DNA from: Parvimonas sp.
GTDB lineage: Bacteria > Bacillota > Clostridia > Tissierellales > Peptoniphilaceae
Length of the DNA stretch: 26,156 bases
Reading direction: 5' to 3'
NCBI GenBank assembly: GCA_022770425.1
Contig: JALEHY010000016.1
Coordinates: forward strand, 1-26,156
Within the stretch, counting starts at the first letter, position 1. Every line of letters begins with the position of its first letter. The notes under the pieces were generated by a model, which saw nothing but the letters and a program-made list of their open reading frames with translations, was not told the DNA's origin and ran no database searches. The position numbers were made by a program, and so were the translations under genes. Positions 15,281 through 21,538 of the stretch are shown here, one piece after another.

Positions 15281-16267
15281 CTACTTTGTCGCCTCAACCA
15301 AAGCCTTTAAATTTTCTTCCATCATTTGAAAATAGTCTTTATTTTCTTTTATTTGTTCTTCGGTTCTACCCTCTATCGTATAAAGCATTTTAGCTTGTCC
15401 GCCAATTTCCTTTGCGATAGTTTCTTCTATTTTATTTTCACTAAGTTCTTCATAAAAGACATATTTTATATTTTCTTTTTTCGCTAACTCAACTATTTCT
15501 TTCATTTTTGCCAAATCAGGTTCAGAATCTGAATTAATATCTTCAATAGGTATTTGTTTCAAACCATAATCATTAAATAAATACGCAAATGCTTCATGAG
15601 ATGTGATAATATTTTTATTCTTTGCATTTTCAAGCTCTGCAGAATATTTTTTATCCAATTCATCAAGTTTATTTTGAAGTTTTGTCAAATTTTCTCTGTA
15701 AAAACTTTCATTTTGTTTATCCATTGAAATAACTTGTTCAGTGATATTTTTAGCCATAATTTTCATATTTCGCAAACTTAACCAAATATGAGGATCATAT
15801 TCTCCGTGATTATGATGTTTTTCTTCTTTTTCACTCAAAGGTTTAACCACATCTTTTTCTTCTTCATGCTCATGTTCATGTTCATCATGCTCATGTTCTT
15901 CTGATTTTAATAAAGGAACATCTTTTGAAACTTCGACTATATTAACCTCTGTTAATGCACTTTTAAATTTTTCAGTCCAGCTTTCCAGATTAACTCCATT
16001 AACCAAAATTACACTACCCTTATCCAAGTCTTTCATATCCTTAGCAGTAGGTTCCCAGTGATGTACTTCCTGTCCTACAGGTATTAAGTTTTTAACTTCC
16101 ATTTTATCCTTAACTATTTCTTTTGTTATACTTTCAAGCGGATAAAATGAAGTATATATTTTTTGTTTCTCCACATCTGTATTATTTTTTGAATTGTCTT
16201 TGCCACAAGCTGAAAAAAGTGATATAATAATGGCAAAGGAAATAAATCTTGTAATGAACTTTTTCAT
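15281..16267 (-). CDS. znuA: Zinc-binding ABC receptor lipoprotein, ZnuA/AdcA family
   Basis: A 328-residue cluster A-I metal receptor. The signal peptide ends in a lipobox SLFSAC with Cys21 as the lipid anchor. Likely metal ligands by family pattern are the His in VGQEVHHWEP (about 69-70), the His in YDPHIWLS (about 160), the His in ITSHEAFAY (224) and an acidic residue later. Between the first two lies a loop rich in His, Asp and Glu (residues about 124-154, with HEHDEHEHEHEEE and HHNH). Such loops mark zinc receptors and may collect Zn2+ or sense its level. It is the first gene of znuA-znuC-znuB. Its promoter and a candidate operator lie in the 86-base gap to the divergent Fur-family gene. 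Confidence 0.95.
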   Translation of the reverse strand: MKKFITRFISFAIIISLFSACGKDNSKNNTDVEKQKIYTSFYPLESITKEIVKDKMEVKNLIPVGQEVHHWEPTAKDMKDLDKGSVILVNGVNLESWTEKFKSALTEVNIVEVSKDVPLLKSEEHEHDEHEHEHEEEKDVVKPLSEKEEKHHNHGEYDPHIWLSLRNMKIMAKNITEQVISMDKQNESFYRENLTKLQNKLDELDKKYSAELENAKNKNIITSHEAFAYLFNDYGLKQIPIEDINSDSEPDLAKMKEIVELAKKENIKYVFYEELSENKIEETIAKEIGGQAKMLYTIEGRTEEQIKENKDYFQMMEENLKALVEATK

Positions 16268-16283
16268 TTCTTCCTCCTTTTAA

Positions 16284-16304
16284 CGCAAATCAAACTCATT
16301 TGCG
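16284..16304. promoter_or_regulatory. Candidate operator between znuA and the Fur/Zur-family gene
   Basis: A perfect inverted repeat, CGCAAAT-N7-ATTTGCG, in the divergent intergenic region. It lies just downstream of the znuA -10 box, around the expected transcript start, a typical repression position. The right arm also covers a possible -35 (TTGCGC) for the regulator gene, so it could serve both directions. Confidence 0.6.
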
Positions 16305-16309
16305 CAACT

Positions 16310-16338
16310 ATTATACAACTAATTTAGAAAAAAATCAA
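16310..16338 (-). promoter_or_regulatory. Promoter of znuACB
   Basis: On the minus strand TTGATT (16338-16333), a 17-base spacer and TATAAT (16315-16310). The expected start point falls next to the inverted repeat at 16284-16304. Confidence 0.78.
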
Positions 16339-16353
16339 GTGTAGGAGAAAATT

Positions 16354-16851
16354 ATGGATAACAAATTTTTTAAACTTTTAAAAGACAACGATCTAAAAAT
16401 CACTAAAAACAGAATCGCTGTTTTACAAGAATTAGAAAGACGAGAAACACCTGCAACAGCTGAAGAAATATTCAGTGTCATGGCTCGTTCAAGAACAATT
16501 AAATACAGTCTGTCAAGTGTGTACAGAGCATTAAATGACTTTTATGAAAAATCAATAATTAAAAAAACTGCCGAAATTGACGGGACTACATACTTTCAGT
16601 TAAATCTTGGAGAACATATTCACAGTTTAATATGTGAAAAATGTAAAAAAATAATTCCAATAAATCACTGTCCTATACATCCGATAATAGAAGATATTGA
16701 AACAAAAACAGATTTTATAATAACAGGTCACCATTTAGAAATAAAAGGCATCTGTAAATCATGTCAAAAAAAATATACAAAAGAAGAATTAAATAATTTG
16801 AAAGAAAAAGAACCTTCTGAACATAAATGTAAAAATAAAAATTGTATCTAA
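16354..16851 (+). CDS. Fur-family metal-responsive repressor, probably Zur-like
   Basis: A 165-residue regulator. The winged helix occupies residues 1-80, with KITKNRIAVLQEL at the start and YSLSSVYRALNDF as the recognition helix. It is followed by the Fur dimerisation/metal domain: GEHIHSLICEKCKK (His88/His90, Cys94, Cys97), TGHHLEIKGICKSCQ (His126-127, Cys134, Cys137). The two CxxC pairs form the structural zinc site of the family. The C-terminus is longer than usual and adds two more Cys and a His (EHKCKNKNC, 157-164), perhaps another metal site. It is divergent from znuACB, so zinc-dependent repression of that operon is the best guess. Fur, PerR or Mn regulators cannot be excluded by sequence alone. 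Confidence 0.88.
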   Translation: MDNKFFKLLKDNDLKITKNRIAVLQELERRETPATAEEIFSVMARSRTIKYSLSSVYRALNDFYEKSIIKKTAEIDGTTYFQLNLGEHIHSLICEKCKKIIPINHCPIHPIIEDIETKTDFIITGHHLEIKGICKSCQKKYTKEELNNLKEKEPSEHKCKNKNCI

Positions 16852-16921
16852 CGAGTATACAACTCGGATCATTATTTATTATTACTTTATTTATATTATT
16901 AAATTAAATTTAAACAAAAAT

Positions 16922-16949
16922 AAAGGACTTGAAACACTCAAGTCCTTTT
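16922..16949. terminator. Bidirectional intrinsic terminator
   Basis: AAAGGACTTGA pairs with TCAAGTCCTTT around AACAC. It ends the Fur-family gene on +. On - it is followed by TTTATTTTT and can end the orphan transcript coming from the promoter at 17472-17500. Confidence 0.88.
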
Positions 16950-17359
16950 ATATTAAGTTTTATTCACTCTTTTATTTTCACTTCGGCCGTCAATTGCTTA
17001 GAATATTAACTCCCTAACTACCTCTCACTTCCTTCTTTCTAAAAGTTTCTTACAAAACTTACTTCAAAACAAACAAGAGTCAAATCCTATCTGCAAGAAA
17101 GAAATATCCGACAAAATTCAATTTTTATAGAATGTGATATAGAGTAATATAGGCTAAAAGAAACTTCAACACTCTTAAAACCATACCCCACATTCACAAC
17201 AAAGGTGTAAGATATTTCAAACATATCTACTTACTTACCAATCATACTTGTAATCATTTCTTTTGTCATATAACAAATTACTTCTACTTATTTCTGATAC
17301 GATAAGAAAAAACGGCTCCTAAAAGATTAACATTTTTACAAATTATGTTGCTGAATGGA
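16950..17359 (-). other. Gene-free stretch inside an apparent minus-strand transcription unit
   Basis: No ORF of meaningful length is found on either strand. On the minus strand it lies between a consensus promoter with a short ORF (17360-17500) and a terminator (16922-16949). A GTAAG...CTTAC hairpin with an inner ATAT/ATAT stem is seen near 17213-17240. In one minus-strand frame a short run ending in VNLLGAVFSYRIRNK follows the 18-residue ORF after a frame change. The stretch is either a structured RNA or a decayed gene. Confidence 0.4.
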
Positions 17360-17416
17360 CTAACCTAAAAACAAATCCTTTCGCAACACTTTCGAAATTG
17401 TTTTTAATATTTTCAT
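17360..17416 (-). CDS. Possible 18-residue cationic peptide behind a consensus promoter
   Basis: ATG at 17416-17414 with GGAGG (17429-17425) eight bases upstream encodes MKILKTISKVLRKDLFLG, then TAG. If helical, the lysine/arginine residues (2, 5, 9, 12, 13) and the hydrophobic residues (3, 4, 7, 10, 11, 15-17) would fall on different faces, like small amphipathic peptides. It has a strong promoter, a spaced ribosome site and a downstream terminator, but the length is too short for a confident gene call. Alternatives are the first codons of a gene broken by a frameshift or a leader peptide. No match to a known family is claimed. Confidence 0.4.
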   Translation of the reverse strand: MKILKTISKVLRKDLFLG

Positions 17417-17432
17417 TGGTCTTACCTCCATC

Positions 17433-17464
17433 ACCAAACTTTTTAACGCGTTACCCTATTTGGT
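17433..17464. promoter_or_regulatory. Nested symmetric element at the orphan transcript start
   Basis: ACCAAA-N6-AACGCGTT-N6-TTTGGT: the outer arms and the inner 8-bp palindrome share exactly the same centre. It begins about eight bases downstream of the -10 box and ends just before the ribosome site. It could be an operator or a leader hairpin. Confidence 0.6.
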
Positions 17465-17471
17465 TATCTAT

Positions 17472-17500
17472 ATTATACCCAATAATTTTCACTTTGTCAA
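17472..17500 (-). promoter_or_regulatory. Perfect consensus sigma-A promoter of the orphan unit
   Basis: On the minus strand TTGACA (17500-17495), a 17-base spacer and TATAAT (17477-17472). Both hexamers and the spacing match the consensus exactly. It points away from the ogt gene and toward 16922. Confidence 0.88.
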
Positions 17501-17538
17501 CACTTTAAAGTGATTTTTTACGATTTTTTTTACTTTTT

Positions 17539-18024
17539 TTAGGATTTTTTTATTTTTTTGTTTTTTATTTCTATTTTTATACCTTCTAATTCCAAAAGTT
17601 TTTGCTTTAAATCTATCCCTCCCGCAAATCCAACTAATTTTCCGTTTTTTCCTATAACTCTGTGACAAGGAATTATTATAGGAATTTTATTTTTATGATT
17701 AGCCATTCCAACTGCTCTGACCGCTTTTTCATTCCCAACTGTTTTTGCGATATCTTTATATGTAACAGTAGTTCCATAAGGTATCTGAATTAATGCTCTA
17801 TAAACTTTTGACATAAATTCTGTCGTTTTTATCTCAAAAGGAATCGAAAAGTTTTTTCTTTCTCCGTTAAAATACTCATCTAATTGTTTTTTTGTTTCCT
17901 TTAAAATTTCCGTTTTTGGCTCTATTAAATTTTCATCATATACAAATTTTATTTCTACTAATTTTTCACTTTCAGAAATTAACATAAGATTACCTATTTT
18001 ACTTTTTATAATTGCTCTATCCAA
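17539..18024 (-). CDS. ogt: Methylated-DNA-[protein]-cysteine S-methyltransferase (Ogt type)
   Basis: A 161-residue suicide repair protein that removes methyl groups from O6-methylguanine (and O4-methylthymine) in DNA by transfer to its own cysteine. The active-site motif IPCHRVIG has the acceptor Cys at 120. The DNA-binding helix segment is TTVTYKDIAKTVGNEKAVRAVGMANHKN (residues about 85-112), with the Arg and Asn residues used for base flipping. A final FAGG turn follows. The N-terminal beta domain is short, as in Ogt. The start is a TTG with AGAGGT upstream; no ATG is available there. It seems to be a single gene. It is very close to the divergent side of the orphan promoter, but on the same strand as that unit. 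Confidence 0.94.
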   Translation of the reverse strand: MDRAIIKSKIGNLMLISESEKLVEIKFVYDENLIEPKTEILKETKKQLDEYFNGERKNFSIPFEIKTTEFMSKVYRALIQIPYGTTVTYKDIAKTVGNEKAVRAVGMANHKNKIPIIIPCHRVIGKNGKLVGFAGGIDLKQKLLELEGIKIEIKNKKIKKS

Positions 18025-18116
18025 ATTTATACCTCTGATTTCTATATGTATATTTTACAGTAATATTATATAACATGATTACCTTTTTGATAACTCAAAT
18101 TGCGGTAAATTATGTT

Positions 18117-18155
18117 GAAATAATCTTATACTTACCTAAAAGAGATTATTATAAC
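18117..18155 (-). promoter_or_regulatory. Dyad next to a possible -10 box upstream of ogt
   Basis: AATAATC and GATTATT (about 18119-18149) form an inverted repeat. On the minus strand it directly follows TATAAT (about 18150). No good -35 is seen. A second TATAAT lies nearer ogt (about 18066). Which box is used is unclear. Confidence 0.3.
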
Positions 18156-18180
18156 ATATTGAAAATATACTTTTACTTAT

Positions 18181-18228
18181 AAAAAGAGAAAGGGGAAATT
18201 TTAAAGAATATATTCCTAAAATTCCCCC
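18181..18228 (-). terminator. Terminator of the SsuABC-like operon
   Basis: On the minus strand GGGGGAATTTTA pairs with TAAAATTTCCCC (one bulge) across about 12 bases, followed by TTTCTCTTTTT. It lies about 60 bases after the ATPase stop. Confidence 0.7.
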
Positions 18229-18288
18229 GTTTTCTCCAAAACAACTTAACATTGTTTCTAAATTATATCGGAACATTATATGAAAAAG

Positions 18289-19050
18289 CTAAGTTGTAAA
18301 ATTTAACACATCCAATATATGTTTTCTGTGTTTTATAAATTCGTCACTATTTCTGTTTCTCGGATACTCCATATCTATCTTTATATCCTCTTTTATAATT
18401 CCGGGTCTCGGTGCCATAACAATCACTCTGGTACCAAGATAAATTGCCTCATCAACATCATGAGTTACAAGCATAAACATCATATTTCTTTTAGTTTTCC
18501 ACATTTCTATAAGTTCATGCTGTATATTCATTCTTGTAAAAGCATCCAAAGCACCTAATGGTTCATCAAGCAAAAAAACTTCCGGCTCAGTAATCATAGT
18601 CCTAATAAGCGCAACCCTCTGTGCCATACCTCCTGAAAGTTGATGAGGATAAAAATTTTGAAAATCTTCCATTCCTATCATCTTTATGAATTTATCAACT
18701 ATTTCTTTGCTTTTAGTTTTATTTCCTGCCATTTTGAAACTAAATTCTACATTTTGTCTAAGTGTAAGCCAAGGAAATAATGTATGTTTTTGAAAAACCA
18801 TACCTCTGTTTACATTTGTACCTTCAATTTTTTTATCACCAAGTGTAATTTCTCCTTGAGTCACAGGAATAAGACCTGAAACAAGTCTGAGCAAAGTTGA
18901 CTTTCCACAACCTGAAGGTCCTACTATGCAAACAAATTCTCCTTCTTCAATAGTCAAATTTATATCGTGTAAAACCTCTGTGATACCTTTGTTATCAAAT
19001 TTAGGAAAGATTTTTGAAACATTTTTTAGAATTAATTTATTTCTCTCCAT
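18289..19050 (-). CDS. ABC transporter ATP-binding protein, SsuB/TauB/NrtD type
   Basis: A 253-residue importer ATPase. Motifs are Walker A GPSGCGKST (44-52), Q-loop VFQKHTLFPW, signature QLSGGMAQRVAL, Walker B VFLLDEPLGALDAF and the H-loop THDVDEA. The PWLT segment after the Q-loop and LGALDAFTR are typical of the nitrate/sulfonate/taurine ATPase group. The frame is open to 19074, but the ATG at 19050 shares one base with the permease stop (TAATG) and has AAGGAG upstream, so it is the likely start. Last gene of receptor-permease-ATPase. The substrate is not determined by this subunit. Confidence 0.93.
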   Translation of the reverse strand: MERNKLILKNVSKIFPKFDNKGITEVLHDINLTIEEGEFVCIVGPSGCGKSTLLRLVSGLIPVTQGEITLGDKKIEGTNVNRGMVFQKHTLFPWLTLRQNVEFSFKMAGNKTKSKEIVDKFIKMIGMEDFQNFYPHQLSGGMAQRVALIRTMITEPEVFLLDEPLGALDAFTRMNIQHELIEMWKTKRNMMFMLVTHDVDEAIYLGTRVIVMAPRPGIIKEDIKIDMEYPRNRNSDEFIKHRKHILDVLNFTT

Positions 19051-20072
19051 TATTGTATCACTCCTTCTTGCCACTTAAGAACTTTTTTTCTGATATATCC
19101 TAAAGCATAATTTACAACCACAAAAATTATACAAATTATAATTATTGCTCCGTACATATTTGAAAATTTTGCCCATCCTCTCTGCCAAGTAATATACCAG
19201 CCAAGACCTGATTCAACGCCTATCATCTCTGCAGCTAACAAAGATACACACGCTGTACTCATACCCATAACAAGTCCTTGAAATATATGCGGAAGTGCTG
19301 ATGGTATTGCTATATTAAAGATTAATTGTCTTTCATTTGCTCCAAGTGTTTTTGCAGCTTCATAGTAAGAAATATCAATATTTTTTATACCTGTATAGCT
19401 CGACATAGTTACCGAATACCAAACTCCCAAAGCTATTACTATAACGGCACCTTTAAAAAGTGAACTTGCAAAAACCATGATTACGGGAATCCAAGTTATA
19501 GAAGGAATAGCTCCAAGCAACTTCATAAAAGGAGATATCCAATAATTAACCATTTTACTGTAACCACAAGCAATTCCTGTAATTAATCCAATTAAAACTC
19601 CATAAAAATACCCCGTAAAAAGTAACTTAAGAGAATTTTTTATACAGTCAAAAAGATAAACTCTGTCGTCTAACATCGCATTTAGTACATTATCAACCCA
19701 CGGAAAATAAGGTAACAACAAATAATTTGTTTTCAATGTTGCATAATCATACAAAGTAAGTAACAAATAAATAAATGAAGCAAGTGGTGCGATATGTCTG
19801 ATTTTATAGTAAATTGACTTTATAAATAATGATAAAATACCTAAAATCAAAAATATAATAAGCTGTGCTCCCAAAAATATTCCATACACATCAGTTATAC
19901 CGTTCTCTCCAAAATTTGGAACATAATAATACTCCACAAGTGAAACAATTAAAGAAATTACCGGCAAAAATAAGATTATATAATCAAAAATCTTACTTAA
20001 ATTACTCTTAGGTTTCTTCTCTATTTCAATCAACTGTTCTCTGGTCAATTTATTTATATCTATATTTTTCAT
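19050..20072 (-). CDS. ABC transporter permease, SsuC/TauC type with extra N-terminal helices
   Basis: A 340-residue permease, longer than the usual 250-270. The common binding-protein-dependent permease core occupies about residues 140-330, with the EAA loop YYEAAKTLGANERQLIFNIAIPSALPHIF (about 226-254) that contacts the ATPase. The N-terminal extension (about 1-135) begins with a charged cytoplasmic stretch and adds about three hydrophobic helices (about 28-48, 67-88 and 92-110). It follows the receptor gene by 11 bases and overlaps the ATPase start by one base. Such extensions occur in some anaerobe transporters of this group. The substrate is unknown. Confidence 0.9.
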   Translation of the reverse strand: MKNIDINKLTREQLIEIEKKPKSNLSKIFDYIILFLPVISLIVSLVEYYYVPNFGENGITDVYGIFLGAQLIIFLILGILSLFIKSIYYKIRHIAPLASFIYLLLTLYDYATLKTNYLLLPYFPWVDNVLNAMLDDRVYLFDCIKNSLKLLFTGYFYGVLIGLITGIACGYSKMVNYWISPFMKLLGAIPSITWIPVIMVFASSLFKGAVIVIALGVWYSVTMSSYTGIKNIDISYYEAAKTLGANERQLIFNIAIPSALPHIFQGLVMGMSTACVSLLAAEMIGVESGLGWYITWQRGWAKFSNMYGAIIIICIIFVVVNYALGYIRKKVLKWQEGVIQ

Positions 20073-20083
20073 TTTTTCCTCGA

Positions 20084-21157
20084 TTATTTAGCTGTAGGTC
20101 TCCAGATTTTTGCCAAAGTTTCTTTAGTATCTAAATCTGATTTTATTAAACTAAATGCCTTATAATCGTCTAATACATTTATTAAAGTTTTTTCAGTTTG
20201 TTCATCGGAAACTTTAAAATTATAAGTTTCTAAAAATTTAGTGTCAGATTCGACATTTCCTGACCCCCAATTATTTGCATTTATTACCTCAGCTGCTTCT
20301 TTTTTATGTTCTTCTATCCAATCACTGGCTTCTTTATGTGCTTTTGTAAGTTTTGCAGCAGTTATAGGATTTTGCTCAACAAAATCTTTATTTAAAATAA
20401 GAACACAACAAGGTTCTACTTTAAAATCTTCATCAAAAGTTATCGATCTTATAGGTCTTATGATTCCTTGATCTACAAATTTTTTCGCAAACTGATCAGA
20501 AAACATTGATGCATCAACTTCTCCGCTTTGCATAGCTTGAATACTTGCAGCTGTTTCAACAACCTTAAAGTTAACTTTTTTATAATCAACTTTATCCCTT
20601 GCTAAAAACCTCAATGTAATATTATGATCTGAAGCTCCGATAGAATCATGAATAGCTACACTCTTTCCGATTAAATCTGTTGTTTTTTGTATAGGAGAAT
20701 CTTTAAGTACATAAAGTGACTTGCAACCTGTTTGAGCCGCTCTTGTAAAAACGGCATTTACTCCGTTTACTGCAGGTACAACCGACGTTGAAATATGATC
20801 AGTATTGGCATCTGCTTTTCCTGTTCCAATCGCATCCATAGCATTAGGAACATTTTTAACTTCTGCTTCAAGACCGTATTTGGCTAAAAATCCTTTAACT
20901 TGTGCAACTCCAAGACCTGAAGTACAAAGTCCGCCATTATATGCTAAAACTAATTTCGTTCCGTAGCGTGGTTCTTTTTTCCATTTTTCTTCTAAATCTT
21001 TGTCATTTAAGTCAACTTTGTCAATTGTTAATTTTTCCTCTTTTTTAGATTCCGTTGTTTGCTTATTGCTGTCCGCTCTTTTAGCAGTATTTCCACAACC
21101 GCTTAAAATTGTTCCAATGGATAACAACAAAGCTATACTCATAGTTCTTTTTTTCAT
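20084..21157 (-). CDS. ABC transporter substrate-binding lipoprotein, SsuA/NMT1-like
   Basis: A 357-residue receptor. The signal peptide ends in lipobox LSGC with Cys21 as anchor, followed by a polar linker rich in K/E/T. The mature domain has the NMT1/SsuA layout: TKLVLAYNGGLCTSGLGVAQVKGFLAKYGLEAEV, PNAMDAIGTGKAD, ...TTDLIGKSVAIHD, AMQSGEVDAS and a C-terminal helical region. It should capture a small organic anion or thiamine-precursor-like compound; sulfonate, nitrate or taurine cannot be told apart. The mature protein has four Cys (78, 145, and the pair 250-251 in EPCCV), unusual for an exported receptor. First gene of the operon, with a GGAGG ribosome site and the promoter at 21248-21275. 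Confidence 0.9.
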   Translation of the reverse strand: MKKRTMSIALLLSIGTILSGCGNTAKRADSNKQTTESKKEEKLTIDKVDLNDKDLEEKWKKEPRYGTKLVLAYNGGLCTSGLGVAQVKGFLAKYGLEAEVKNVPNAMDAIGTGKADANTDHISTSVVPAVNGVNAVFTRAAQTGCKSLYVLKDSPIQKTTDLIGKSVAIHDSIGASDHNITLRFLARDKVDYKKVNFKVVETAASIQAMQSGEVDASMFSDQFAKKFVDQGIIRPIRSITFDEDFKVEPCCVLILNKDFVEQNPITAAKLTKAHKEASDWIEEHKKEAAEVINANNWGSGNVESDTKFLETYNFKVSDEQTEKTLINVLDDYKAFSLIKSDLDTKETLAKIWRPTAK

Positions 21158-21247
21158 AATAATCCCTCCAAAATATATTTGACAGAAAAACTTTGTTATT
21201 TTTTTGAATATATATGTACATTAAATTGAACAAGTTTTCCTGTTAGT

Positions 21248-21275
21248 ATTATACCATTTAGCAAAATGGTGTCAA
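21248..21275 (-). promoter_or_regulatory. Promoter with an inverted repeat filling the -35/-10 spacer
   Basis: On the minus strand TTGACA (21275-21270), a 16-base spacer and TATAAT (21253-21248). The whole spacer is the inverted repeat CCATTT-TGCT-AAATGG. A repressor bound there would block RNA polymerase. The leader to the receptor gene is about 85 bases with no riboswitch recognised. Confidence 0.82.
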
Positions 21276-21471
21276 TAGTTTTTTTATATTAATTATTTAT
21301 GCAATACAAATCAGTAATAAGTATACTTTATGTAATTGTTTTCTTATGTGTTTTCTTTAGTCAAATATAAACAAAGTGTTATAATTTTATAACCAAAAAA
21401 TATATCTATAATAAAAGACTCATCGTCCTGTGACACTATAAAAAAATACTCAAAATTTTTAAGAAATGAAC
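21276..21471. other. Intergenic AT-rich stretch between divergent genes
   Basis: No gene is seen. It contains the short dyad GTTATAA-TT-TTATAAC (21378-21393), which may be chance in such AT-rich DNA or a regulator site. Confidence 0.4.
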
Positions 21472-21501
21472 TTGTTTTTATCAACTGAAATTATATATAA
21501 T
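21472..21501 (+). promoter_or_regulatory. Promoter of the helical LPXTG gene
   Basis: TTGTTT (21472-21477), an 18-base spacer and TATAAT (21496-21501), about 37 bases before the start codon. Confidence 0.6.
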
Positions 21502-21538
21502 TCTACTTGATTAGAATTTTAAATTTAGGAGGATAAAA

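Noticed and set aside
15840..15900. Short repeated CATGCTCATGTT-type units, considered as a tandem DNA repeat
   Set aside because: They are the codons of the His/Glu-rich zinc loop of znuA, explained by protein function.
17280..17360. Short frame ending VNLLGAVFSYRIRNK after the 18-residue ORF, considered as a +1 frameshift extension
   Set aside because: It needs an unsupported frameshift and has no recognised family; kept only as a remark on possible gene decay.
16950..17538. Search for tRNA, riboswitch or CRISPR in the gene-free stretch
   Set aside because: No T-loop/anticodon pattern, no known aptamer core and no regularly spaced repeats were seen.
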